From NCBI GenBank assembly GCA_012522255.1, contig JAAYKT010000107.1, positions 1-10,704 on the forward strand: a stretch of 10,704 nucleotides of DNA. The letters are read 5' to 3'. Below, one piece after another: positions 1 to 6,386 of this stretch; the stretch's first letter is position 1, and every line of letters starts with the position of its first letter. Origin of the DNA: Clostridiales bacterium. GTDB lineage: Bacteria; Bacillota; Clostridia; Lutisporales; Lutisporaceae. The position numbers were made by a program, and so were the translations under genes. The notes under the pieces are model-generated. The model was given only the letters and a program-made list of their open reading frames with translations. It had not been told where the DNA came from and did not search any database.

Positions 1-430
1 CGCCGTTGAACTGTCCGCCGTTGAGTCGGCCACCCATGCCCATTCTTCCAAAGCCCATTCCCATTCTTTCGCCATCCATCATGCATCCTGAGCCGTCACA
101 GTTCAATTGATTCTCTTCTATGCGGGATAAAATCTCGTCAGCCTTCCCTTGTGTTATTGTGCCGTCTTTGACCCTATCTTGTAATACGGCTTTTTTCATT
201 TCCAACATTTCTTTTCTGAACTCTTCCAAACTACCTGCATCCTTTGCCATTGTGCCGTAGGTTTTGCCGGTTTCACGCCTTTCTGCGACAACCTTATCAA
301 CGGTTTTTCCAGTAACTGCTGCTAAAACCTCAGCAGGGGAATTATAAGCAGCCGCAAACACCATAATTGAACCGGCACTGATCACAAGCACCAAAATTCC
401 AATCATCACCATTACTTTTCGTTTTGTCAT
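1..430 (-). CDS. Secreted DUF2680-family protein, C-terminus outside window
   Basis: The reading frame is open for 143 codons from an ATG at 430-428 to the window edge, so the C-terminus is missing. A strong Shine-Dalgarno (GGAGGTGAT) lies just upstream. Residues 1-27 form a signal peptide: basic MTKRK, a hydrophobic core, then VFAAA. The mature part carries the pattern I associate with DUF2680 (PF10925), a family of small secreted proteins of unknown function common in clostridia: GKTVDKVVAERRETGKTYG near residues 41-59, a charged helical region with KAVLQDRVKDGTITQGKAD, then NQLNCDGSGC with two Cys. The visible end (about 118-143) is very rich in Met and Gly (ERMGMGFGRMGMGG). It is divergent from a two-component system, so it may be a target of that system. 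The family call rests on pattern memory; function is unknown. Confidence 0.75.
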   Translation of the reverse strand, partial: MTKRKVMVMIGILVLVISAGSIMVFAAAYNSPAEVLAAVTGKTVDKVVAERRETGKTYGTMAKDAGSLEEFRKEMLEMKKAVLQDRVKDGTITQGKADEILSRIEENQLNCDGSGCMMDGERMGMGFGRMGMGGRLNGGQFNG

Positions 431-464
431 TTCAATCACCTCCATAAAATCCTACCTGCGTGTG

Positions 465-492
465 ATTATATATTAACCGTTAATTGTGTCAA
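465..492 (-). promoter_or_regulatory. Sigma-A-type promoter of the DUF2680 gene with internal palindrome
   Basis: Read on the minus strand, TTGACA (492-487) and TATAAT (470-465) are both perfect consensus boxes, separated by 16 bp. They lie 35 bp upstream of the DUF2680 start. The spacer contains the 13-bp palindrome ATTAACCGTTAAT (472-484). A protein bound there would cover the promoter, so it is a candidate operator. A near-consensus promoter with a blocking site is typical of a tightly repressed gene, but that is inference. Confidence 0.7.
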
Positions 493-663
493 AATTATGT
501 TTTTGTTTTGATATTTTTGAAAAATTTAAAATCGGGTAAAGATTTTGAATGATTTTCCTTTTACACTGTATTGCCTCCGCATTACACAAGTAGCTTATAT
601 CCGCATTCACAATTTAAACTGTAATTTGATAAGCAACTAAATAATTGCTTCCGGTAATGGAAT

Positions 664-693
664 TTGTTTTATAATAAAACTATATGCTATAAT
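664..693 (+). promoter_or_regulatory. Promoter of the two-component system
   Basis: TTGTTT (664-669) and an extended -10, TGCTATAAT (685-693), are separated by 18 bp, just upstream of the response regulator. The ribosome binding site AAGGTGA (708-714) precedes the ATG at 719. Two similar 13-mers, TTTACACTGTATT (560-572) and TTTAAACTGTAAT (613-625), lie upstream 53 bp apart and could be binding sites for a regulator. Confidence 0.65.
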
Positions 694-718
694 TATGAAA
701 AATTGGTAAGGTGATTTT

Positions 719-1396
719 ATGGCAAAGATTTTGATAGCAGACGATAACAGGCAGATAATATCCATATTAGAGGAATATGCAAAAAAAGAAGGATACGAGC
801 CCATCGTTGCTACAGACGGTTCTGAGGCTTTGGAGCTTTTTAAAATGCGGCAACCGGATATTATCCTTCTTGATGTCATGATGCCCAAAATTGACGGTTT
901 TGAGGTTTGCAGAGAAATCAGAAAGTCGTCCAACGTCCCTATAATCATGATCACAGCAAGGGGAGAGGATTTTGAAAAAATAATGGGCTTGGACATAGGC
1001 GCCGATGATTATATAGTGAAACCTTTTTCCCCTGGGGAGGTCATGGCTCGGGTTCGGGCAATACTCAGGAGGCTTGAAGACGGACAAAAACAGCAAACGC
1101 TAAAATTCGACAATTTGGAAATAAATTTGGACAATTACACGGCAACTATTGATGATGCGGATTTGTCTCTTACCAAAAAGGAATTGGAGCTCCTGTGGAC
1201 CCTTGCTTCCAATACAAACAGGGTATTTTCCAGGGATAATCTACTTGATATGCTTTGGGGATATGATTATTACGGCGATAGCAGAACAGTAGACTCTCAT
1301 ATAAAGAGGCTTCGCACAAAATTGGATATATATGAACATGATAAATGGCAAATAAAAACCATATGGGGCGTGGGCTACAAATTCGAGGTGAATTGA
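719..1396 (+). CDS. OmpR/PhoB-family response regulator
   Basis: This is a 225-residue DNA-binding response regulator of normal length. The receiver domain (about 1-118) has the acidic pair D8/D9, phospho-acceptor D52 in LLDVMMPKIDG, T79 and K101 in the IVKPF motif, so all conserved phosphotransfer residues are present. The C-terminal winged helix (about 126-224) contains LTKKELELLWTLASN, DSRTVDSHIKRLRTKL and the terminal WGVGYKFE typical of the OmpR/PhoB class. It is predicted to be phosphorylated by the kinase that follows immediately and then to bind direct repeats in DNA. The stop (TGA 1394-1396) directly abuts the kinase start, which indicates translational coupling. The divergent DUF2680 gene and its own promoter are the nearest plausible targets. 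The exact subfamily and stimulus cannot be told from sequence. Confidence 0.95.
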   Translation: MAKILIADDNRQIISILEEYAKKEGYEPIVATDGSEALELFKMRQPDIILLDVMMPKIDGFEVCREIRKSSNVPIIMITARGEDFEKIMGLDIGADDYIVKPFSPGEVMARVRAILRRLEDGQKQQTLKFDNLEINLDNYTATIDDADLSLTKKELELLWTLASNTNRVFSRDNLLDMLWGYDYYGDSRTVDSHIKRLRTKLDIYEHDKWQIKTIWGVGYKFEVN

Positions 1397-2824
1397 TTGA
1401 AAAACAAAATAGCTGCCAAACTAATCGCATATTTCTCCGTTGCTTTGCTTTTATTTTCCCTTATAATTGGAAGCATGTTTTTAACACTCTTCAGGAAACA
1501 TACTATGGAATTTCATAAAACTGATATGGAAAAGCGGGCATCTGCCATTGTCTCTACAATTTCTCAATTTTTAGAGGGCGGAAACCATGGTATGGGTATG
1601 GGCAAAGGCCAGTATGGGTCTTATTTTAGTTTTTTGGATGAAATTGCCATGGCTGATGTGTGGATTGTAGATGATGAACTGCATTTGATAACCATAGGAA
1701 GGATGTCAAACAGGAATTATAATTATACGGATTTGCCCCAAGATGCCGAGGTGGTTGTAAAAGAAGTTTTTCAGGGAAAAACCACATACAGCGAAGACTT
1801 TGGCACATTGATGGAAAACCCCACATTGACACTGGGAATGCCCATAATGCTGCGGGACAAGGTTGTCGGGGCCTTGTTGCTGCACTCACCGGTGCAAGGC
1901 TTGACTGGGGCTGTTTATCAGGGGTTTCGAATACTTCTCATAAGCCTTTTCGTTGCACTGCTTCTTTCCATAGCATTATCAGCTTTGCTTGCTTTATCTT
2001 TTACAAAGCCGCTGAACAAAATGAAGGACTCCGCTGTAGAATTGGCCCAAGGTAATTATGCAGTCAAAACAAAGATAGACCAACATGACGAAATAGGTGA
2101 GCTGGCAAAAGCTATCGATACATTGAGTGATAAGCTAAGTTTTGCAAGCCAAGAGAGTGAGAAATTGGGCAAACTGCGAAATGATTTTATAGCAAATATT
2201 TCACATGAACTGAGAACGCCTGTTACGGTAATCCGCGGCTCTTTGGAAGCTTTGCGGGATGGAATTATTACCGATGAGGAAAGAGTAAGGGAATACCATG
2301 GACAAATTCTAAATGAAAGTATTTATCTGCAAAGGTTGATTAATGATCTTTTGGATCTTTCCCGATTGCAAAATTTGGATTTTAAAATCGAAATGAATAA
2401 TTTGAATTTGTGCGTTGTTTTGGATGATGTCATAAGAGGTGCACAAAACATGGCCAAATCAAAAGATATAGAAATAGTCAAGGAATTTGACGGGGACGTT
2501 TGCACTTTGCTTGGGGATTACGGGCGGTTACGTCAAATGTTTTTTATCATCTTGGACAATGCAATCAAGTTTGCCCCATCCGGCAGTTCTGTGAAAATTT
2601 ATTTAAAAGATAAGATGGTCAGCATAATGGATAAAGGCCCCGGCATCCCCAAAGATGATTTGCCTTATGTATTTGAGAGGTTCTATAAGGTAAAATCCAA
2701 GGAAAATAAGGAAGGCACCGGCCTTGGTCTTGCAATTGCAAAGCAGATTGCTGACAGGCATAACATAAGCTTATCCGTCAAAAGCGTGGAGGGAGAAGGC
2801 ACGGAGTTCATTTTCAAAACATAG
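1397..2824 (+). CDS. Membrane sensor histidine kinase
   Basis: This 475-residue kinase starts at TTG (1397-1399), with GAGGTG at 1385-1390 as ribosome binding site inside the end of the regulator gene. Order of parts: transmembrane helix 1 (about 9-31), extracytoplasmic sensor region (about 32-176), transmembrane helix 2 (about 178-202), HAMP linker (about 203-255), and HisKA with phospho-acceptor H270 in NISHELRTP. The ATPase domain follows with N box (LDNAIKFAP, N388), G1 box (DKGPGIP), F box (VFERFYK) and G2 box (GTGLGLAIAK, 440-449). It should autophosphorylate on H270 and pass the phosphate to D52 of the partner regulator. The sensor region carries a Met/Gly/His-rich patch, GGNHGMGMGKGQYG (61-74), resembling the Met-rich tail of the divergent DUF2680 protein. 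The protein ends right after the usual GEGTEF strand, and its TAG stop runs straight into a repeat. Confidence 0.95.
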   Translation: MKNKIAAKLIAYFSVALLLFSLIIGSMFLTLFRKHTMEFHKTDMEKRASAIVSTISQFLEGGNHGMGMGKGQYGSYFSFLDEIAMADVWIVDDELHLITIGRMSNRNYNYTDLPQDAEVVVKEVFQGKTTYSEDFGTLMENPTLTLGMPIMLRDKVVGALLLHSPVQGLTGAVYQGFRILLISLFVALLLSIALSALLALSFTKPLNKMKDSAVELAQGNYAVKTKIDQHDEIGELAKAIDTLSDKLSFASQESEKLGKLRNDFIANISHELRTPVTVIRGSLEALRDGIITDEERVREYHGQILNESIYLQRLINDLLDLSRLQNLDFKIEMNNLNLCVVLDDVIRGAQNMAKSKDIEIVKEFDGDVCTLLGDYGRLRQMFFIILDNAIKFAPSGSSVKIYLKDKMVSIMDKGPGIPKDDLPYVFERFYKVKSKENKEGTGLGLAIAKQIADRHNISLSVKSVEGEGTEFIFKT

Positions 2825-2926
2825 CGACCAGGGGAGCGACCGGGGGGACGGTTCTGTTGGTTGCTTTTTGATAGCAATCAATAGAACCGTCCCCCCCGGT
2901 CGCCCCCCCGGTCGCCTGGCCTGCCG
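2825..2926. repeat. Pair of convergent GC-rich hairpin repeats between convergent genes; likely terminator
   Basis: The gap between the kinase stop (TAG 2822-2824) and the oxidase stop (TAG 2929-2927, minus strand) is almost wholly repeat. The arms 2836-2864 and 2874-2903 form a near-perfect inverted repeat of about 29 bp (one extra G, two substitutions) around a 9-base loop. Each half carries the GGGGGACGGTTCT core. The plus-strand copy (2825-2870) ends GGTTGCTTTTTG, a T-run after a short GCGACC/GGTTGC stem, so it can act as an intrinsic terminator for the kinase. The minus-strand copy reads into the same structure, so a bidirectional terminator is plausible. It belongs to the same family as the repeats at 4057-4117, 5480-5535 and 6387-6425. 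Confidence 0.8.
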
Positions 2927-3940
2927 CTACTTCCACAATGCCGTGGAATCGATTTCCGTAAGGCTTTGTCTGCCCGTCATTACCATAGTTTGGGCAAATT
3001 CTGTTCCGATTCTTTCCGTATACATTGCCACACCCTCGGCACCGCCGCCGTAGGCTGCGATAGCATAAGGCCTGCCGATAAGAACCGCATCGGAGCCTAA
3101 AGCCAATGCTTTAAATACGTCGAGGCCTGTTCTTATACCGCCGTCTACGAAAATTTTCATTTTACCGCCAACACGTTTTGCTATTTCCGGCAACACCTCA
3201 GCGGTTCCCGGAGTATTATCCAGAACCCTTCCGCCGTGATTTGAAACAACAATACCATAAACTCCCGCTTCCAATGCCCTTTCGGCGCTGTCCGGAGTCA
3301 TGATACCTTTAACGATAAAAGGGAGCTTTGTAGAATTTACTAATTCCCTTAGATCCTCTATGGGTTTTGGGCCGATCTCCCTTTCTGTAGCCAAAATAGG
3401 CAGACCCGCCGCATCTATATCCATGGCGATGGCAACTGCACCCACGTCTTCGGCCATCTTTATTTTTTCCTTAACTTCCTTTACACCCCAGGGCTTTATT
3501 GTCGGCACACCGACTCCGCCTACGGCTTTTATGGCATCGAGGCCGGACAGCAAACAAGCCTTCGTTTCTCCGTCTCCCGTAAAAGCAAGGACACCTGCTT
3601 CTTTGCACCCCTTTACCACAGCATCACTGTATTCGTATTCGCTAAAGTATCCGGGATAGTGTATCTCCACCGCAGAAATGGGGGCAGCAAAAAAGGGATA
3701 TTTAAAAGTTCTGCCGAAAAGTTCAATATTGGTATCTATGCCTGTCCTGCGATAAACCAGATCCATATTTATCCTCAGTTCTTTAAATCTTTGATAATTG
3801 TTGATAAAAGAAGAACCGCTGCCTTTGCCACCGGGGCCGGGGATAACACCCTTGCAGGCGACACCGTTACACTCCTTGCAGACCAAGCATCTGCCGGCCA
3901 TGTTCTTTCTTGCGTTTTCCAAAACCTCATTATAATTCAT
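2927..3940 (-). CDS. FMN-dependent alpha-hydroxy-acid oxidase/dehydrogenase
   Basis: The start is the ATG at 3940-3938, giving 337 residues. An in-frame ATG 18 bases upstream lacks a ribosome binding site and overlaps GGAGGGG (3952-3946), which serves the chosen start. The protein is a TIM barrel of the lactate/glycolate oxidase family, which oxidises 2-hydroxy acids to 2-oxo acids using FMN. Visible motifs: FFAAPISA (about 83-90), TIKPWG, FIVKGIMTPDSA with K211, the SNHGGRVLD signature with catalytic-type H235 and R238, FVDGGIRTG with R270, and LIGRP. The N-terminus has four Cys (C18, C21, C24, C29) in CLVCKECNGVACKG followed by a Gly-rich PGPGGKGSGSS, a pattern I recall from clostridial homologues. 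In an anaerobe the electron acceptor is probably not oxygen. The substrate is unknown. The gene lies downstream of the AcsA-like gene but is separated from it by 177 bp of repeats, so a shared transcript is uncertain. Confidence 0.85.
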   Translation of the reverse strand: MNYNEVLENARKNMAGRCLVCKECNGVACKGVIPGPGGKGSGSSFINNYQRFKELRINMDLVYRRTGIDTNIELFGRTFKYPFFAAPISAVEIHYPGYFSEYEYSDAVVKGCKEAGVLAFTGDGETKACLLSGLDAIKAVGGVGVPTIKPWGVKEVKEKIKMAEDVGAVAIAMDIDAAGLPILATEREIGPKPIEDLRELVNSTKLPFIVKGIMTPDSAERALEAGVYGIVVSNHGGRVLDNTPGTAEVLPEIAKRVGGKMKIFVDGGIRTGLDVFKALALGSDAVLIGRPYAIAAYGGGAEGVAMYTERIGTEFAQTMVMTGRQSLTEIDSTALWK

Positions 3941-3966
3941 AAAAACCCCTCCATTCATTTAATTAG

Positions 3967-4054
3967 GTGTATCCGGTAATTATGTGTACCCGGCACCGAA
4001 CTTTAGAACTTATTGGCACTTTCCTGGCATTTTCTGTGTATTCAGCACCGAACT
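3967..4054. repeat. Imperfect direct repeats upstream of the oxidase
   Basis: Two 20-bp copies, TGTGTACCCGGCACCGAACT (3983-4002) and TGTGTATTCAGCACCGAACT (4035-4054), match at 17 of 20 positions and are offset by 52 bp. A shorter related piece, GTGTATCCGG, lies at 3967-3976. No convincing promoter for the oxidase is visible in this stretch. It may be another dispersed repeat family or a regulatory region. Confidence 0.6.
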
Positions 4055-4056
4055 CT

Positions 4057-4117
4057 CAAAAAGCGACCAATAGAACCGTCCCCCTGGTTCCGTCCCCCAG
4101 GTTGCCCCCCCTGGTTG
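4057..4117 (-). repeat. GC-rich hairpin repeat directly after the AcsA-like stop codon
   Basis: On the minus strand, the TAG stop of the AcsA-like gene continues as CAACCAGGGGGG, then two AACC...GGGGGACGG units, then ATTGGTCGCTTTTTGAG. The core GGGGGACGGTTCT and the T-run after GGTCGC match the other copies. It may terminate the acyl-transfer operon before the oxidase gene. The hairpin is less perfect than in the other copies. Confidence 0.75.
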
Positions 4118-5557
4118 CTATCTTCTGATGATCTTCCCGCTTTCCGTTTTCGGAATACTTTCAACAAACTCCACTTCCCGAGGTGATGCATAAGGGGAAA
4201 GCCTGTTCCTAAGAAGCATTCTGTACTCCATTTGCAGCTCCGCAGAAGGTTCATAACCGTCATTTAGAACAACAAAAGCCTTTACCGCTTCACCCATCAG
4301 CTCATCATTTATCCCAACCACCGCAGCCTCCAAAACAGACGGATGGGTCACAAGGACTGATTCCACCTCATAGGGGCTCAGCAAATGCCCCGCCGTGTTT
4401 ATCACATCGTCTTCTCTGCTAACAAAATAAAAATATCCTTCCTCATCCTTATAAGCCAGATCCCCGGTGATATAATAACCATTTTTGAAACGGCTGTTAT
4501 ACTTTTCGGTATTCCCCCAGTAACCACGAAACATTGAAGGCCAGGGTGTTTTGATTGCCAAATGCCCTGTCACGCCCGGGGCGACAATATTATATTCATC
4601 ATCTAATATAATAGCATTAATACCATCTATAGGTTTACCCATAGAACCCGGCTTTACGGGAAAATCACCTGTATTTGCAATCATAATGGAGCCTGTCTCC
4701 GTTTGAAACCAAGTATCGTAAATAGGCAGGCCTAAGTTTTCCTTAGCCCAATGATAGACTTCCGGACTCAAAACCTCGCCTACGCTGAAGATCTTTTTTA
4801 AATGTTTAAGATCACATCTTTCAAAATCAACCTTTTGCCTCATAAGCATACGGAGTAAAGTCGGCGCCGTATACCACACCTCAATCTCATTCTCCTCTAA
4901 AGACTGCATGATTTGACTTGCCCTTATTCCCGGGTCTTTTATCAAAATATCAGCTCCCACCGCTAAGGGTCCGAAAATGCCGTAGCTGCTTCCGGTAACC
5001 CATGCGGGATCCGCCGTACACCAATACTTAATGCCTTTAGACAAGCCGAGAACACTCTTGGCAGTCTCAGTATGACCCTTCAAGGCTCCCCGGCAATGAA
5101 CGGCACCCTTTGGTTTGCCCGTGGTGCCGGAAGTATAGTGGATAATGGCTATATCGTCGTCGGTTAGAGGTGGGGATGCAAATTCCGATGGCATGGATGA
5201 AAACTTTTTACGAAAATCCTCATTATCTATTTCGATACAAGGGAAATCTTCGACATTTTCCGACAGTTTGCTCTCGGTAATAATCAAAGAACCGCCGCAA
5301 TCGTTAAATCTTTCCTTTATGGCATCAGGCCCGAAGGAAGGGAACAAGGGGCAATAGACGGCACCTAATTTTAAAATCCCCAGGGCAAAATAGAAGGTTT
5401 CGGGGCATCGATTCAAATAAATAAAGACCCTGTCACCCTTTTTAATGCCCATTCGTGACAGCAAATGCGCCGCCTTACCAACCAGGGGGACGGTTCTCCC
5501 GGTCGCCAACCAGGGGGACGGTTCTCCTGGTCGCTTTTGTTGCGGTTGCTTTTGCAT
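4118..5557 (-). CDS. acsA: AcsA-type acyl-CoA synthetase, N-terminally truncated and fused to repeat-encoded residues
   Basis: The start is the ATG at 5557-5555, preceded by AAAGGAGG (5572-5565) at ideal spacing; this gives 479 residues. Members of the ANL superfamily activate a carboxylic acid as acyl-AMP and pass it to CoA or a carrier. Motifs: MGIKKGDRVFIYL, YTSGTTGKPKG (141-151), DTWFQTETG (281-289), KPGSMGKP, TGDLAYKDEEGYFYF with D366, R381, and catalytic-type K475 in PKTESGKIIRR. The order and wording match acetyl-CoA synthetase AcsA of Bacillus type (about 570 residues). The first 90 or so residues of that family are absent. Instead, residues about 8-28 are encoded by two tandem copies of a GC-rich repeat. 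The protein also stops right after IIRR, some 20 residues early. Two family residues are changed: Phe284 where acetate enzymes have Trp, and Leu392 where an Arg is usual. It could be a decaying gene or one adapted to load the neighbouring carrier protein. Confidence 0.8.
   Translation of the reverse strand: MQKQPQQKRPGEPSPWLATGRTVPLVGKAAHLLSRMGIKKGDRVFIYLNRCPETFYFALGILKLGAVYCPLFPSFGPDAIKERFNDCGGSLIITESKLSENVEDFPCIEIDNEDFRKKFSSMPSEFASPPLTDDDIAIIHYTSGTTGKPKGAVHCRGALKGHTETAKSVLGLSKGIKYWCTADPAWVTGSSYGIFGPLAVGADILIKDPGIRASQIMQSLEENEIEVWYTAPTLLRMLMRQKVDFERCDLKHLKKIFSVGEVLSPEVYHWAKENLGLPIYDTWFQTETGSIMIANTGDFPVKPGSMGKPIDGINAIILDDEYNIVAPGVTGHLAIKTPWPSMFRGYWGNTEKYNSRFKNGYYITGDLAYKDEEGYFYFVSREDDVINTAGHLLSPYEVESVLVTHPSVLEAAVVGINDELMGEAVKAFVVLNDGYEPSAELQMEYRMLLRNRLSPYASPREVEFVESIPKTESGKIIRR
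5480..5535 (+). repeat. Two tandem 28-bp GC-rich repeats inside the acsA-like coding region
   Basis: Units 5480-5507 and 5508-5535 match at 26 of 28 positions; each begins AACCAGGGGGACGGTTCT. The second can fold ACCAGG/CCTGGT and ends GGTCGCTTTTG, as in the terminator-like copies elsewhere. The pair lies within the first 28 codons of the AcsA-like gene, antisense to it. Because 28 is not a multiple of three, the two copies are read in different frames on the minus strand. Confidence 0.85.
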
Positions 5558-5799
5558 AGTCAGTCCTCCTTTGAAAACCACCGGGGAAACCGTAAAAACG
5601 GTTCTCACGGCAGTATTATCTTTAGGTTTGTTTCATCACAAACTCAATTTCTTTATATTTTATAAAAGCTTAACCATGTACTGATTAATCAAAAACCTAT
5701 AAGTCTGCGAAATGTCATCCCAAGGCATAGAGCCATTACTCATAAGAAATACACATTATGAAAATCAGCGCCTAAGTTAATGCTACAAAAATCTGTTTG
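5558..5799. other. Spacer between carrier protein and acsA-like gene
   Basis: This 242-bp spacer holds the acsA-like ribosome binding site and a 6-bp-stem inverted repeat, AACCGTAAAAACGGTT (5588-5603), just upstream of it. A weak minus-strand promoter candidate is TTGTGA, 17 bp, then TAATAC (about 5638-5610). I see no supported gene. A 27-codon minus-strand frame (5743-5660) has no ribosome binding site. Confidence 0.4.
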
Positions 5800-6033
5800 T
5801 TATTTTTTGTTTAATAGTGCCACTATTTTATTTATAGTATCTGCCTCAGCATCTAAAATTTCATAATCTTCGACTCTGATTCCAAAAGTGTTTTCTATAA
5901 AAAAAACCAGTTCCAAAATTCCAAAGGAATCAACCAATCCGCTGTTAATCAAGGAATCATCGTAGGTGATATCTTTCTTCCCTTTAATAATGTTTTTCAA
6001 TAAAAATTCTTTAATTGTTGCTTTTCTGTCCAA
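5800..6033 (-). CDS. DltC-like acyl carrier protein
   Basis: The start is probably TTG at 6033-6031, giving 77 residues (MDRKATIKEF...). It has GGAGGG (6046-6041) 7 bases upstream. The in-frame ATG five codons earlier (6048) overlaps that ribosome binding site and has none of its own. The protein is a small acidic four-helix carrier with a phosphopantetheine attachment serine in GLVDSFGILELV (S36 from the TTG). The following helix, FFIENTFGI, resembles the DltC region after its DSM serine more than fatty-acid AcpP. It should carry an acyl or aminoacyl thioester in the cytoplasm and present it to the MBOAT encoded upstream. It lies 67 bp after the microprotein gene and before the AcsA-like gene, which may supply its cargo. 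It could instead serve another thioester pathway, but the neighbours argue for envelope acylation. Confidence 0.88.
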   Translation of the reverse strand: MDRKATIKEFLLKNIIKGKKDITYDDSLINSGLVDSFGILELVFFIENTFGIRVEDYEILDAEADTINKIVALLNKK

Positions 6034-6100
6034 TCCATTTCCCTCCATGCTAAAATCTCACGTATTGCCCCCCAATACCCGCATCCAGATATGTTTTTTA

Positions 6101-6211
6101 TTAAAATCCCACATATTGAAATCCGGTGCCGAAATTTCCGAATGCCAGCACCATATATAACATTATAAATAAAATCATTGCTTTTAACCATTCATTTTTT
6201 ATTCCACTCAT
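6101..6211 (-). CDS. DltX-like membrane microprotein with C-terminal FxYxxF acyl-shuttle motif
   Basis: The ATG at 6211-6209 is preceded by a perfect GGAGG (6222-6218) at 6-base spacing. The frame encodes 36 residues and ends at TAA (6103-6101). It begins MSGIKNEWLK, with Lys residues that favour a cytoplasmic N-terminus. One transmembrane helix follows (about 11-24, AMILFIMLYMVLAF), then a short Gly/Phe-rich outer tail ending exactly in FQYVGF. In the Dlt system, DltX is a single-span microprotein whose C-terminal FxYxxF tyrosine receives the acyl group from DltB and passes it to DltD. Size, topology, motif, position at the extreme C-terminus and neighbours (MBOAT, SGNH protein, carrier protein) all agree. 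The predicted acylated residue is Tyr33. Overall similarity to known DltX outside the motif is low, and I call it by architecture. Confidence 0.85.
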   Translation of the reverse strand: MSGIKNEWLKAMILFIMLYMVLAFGNFGTGFQYVGF

Positions 6212-6233
6212 AATTATCCTCCGATGTTTAGGT

Positions 6234-6384
6234 GTTAGCTGTTAGCTGTTAGCTGTTAGGATATGGGCCACTGGCCTCTTGCCTCTTGACTCTGGCATTA
6301 GGGTTGGGCGCTGAGGATTACTGGACAATAGCCAAGCATTTGTTTTTGTATGGAGTCATGGCTTTTTACTTTCTGCTTTCCACT
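6234..6384. repeat. Degenerate heptanucleotide repeat array
   Basis: GTTAGCT is repeated 3.7 times at 6234-6259. Further 7-mers follow: GGCCACT, GGCCTCT, TGCCTCT, TGACTCT (6266-6293), then TTTTACT, TTCTGCT, TTCCACT (6364-6384). All stay in the same 7-base phase, counted from GCTGTTA at 6238. The middle units (6294-6363) are too diverged to be certain. The array fills most of the 214-bp spacer between the MBOAT and microprotein genes. It contains no supported gene or clear promoter. Confidence 0.7.
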
Positions 6385-6386
6385 TC

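Noticed and set aside
4118..5557. DltA-type D-alanine carrier-protein ligase
   Set aside because: The motif wording (DTWFQTETG, KPGSMGKP, WPSMFRGYW) follows acetyl-CoA synthetase AcsA, not DltA.
5445..5684. Plus-strand open frames across the GC-rich repeats (also at 2868-3053 and 6286-6477)
   Set aside because: They run antisense through the repeats or real genes, lack suitable ribosome binding sites, and encode repeat-derived Pro/Gly/Arg text.
5660..5743. 27-codon minus-strand frame (starts MSNGSMPWDD) between carrier protein and acsA-like genes
   Set aside because: It has no ribosome binding site and no recognisable motif. It could be a gene remnant, but the sequence alone does not support a gene.
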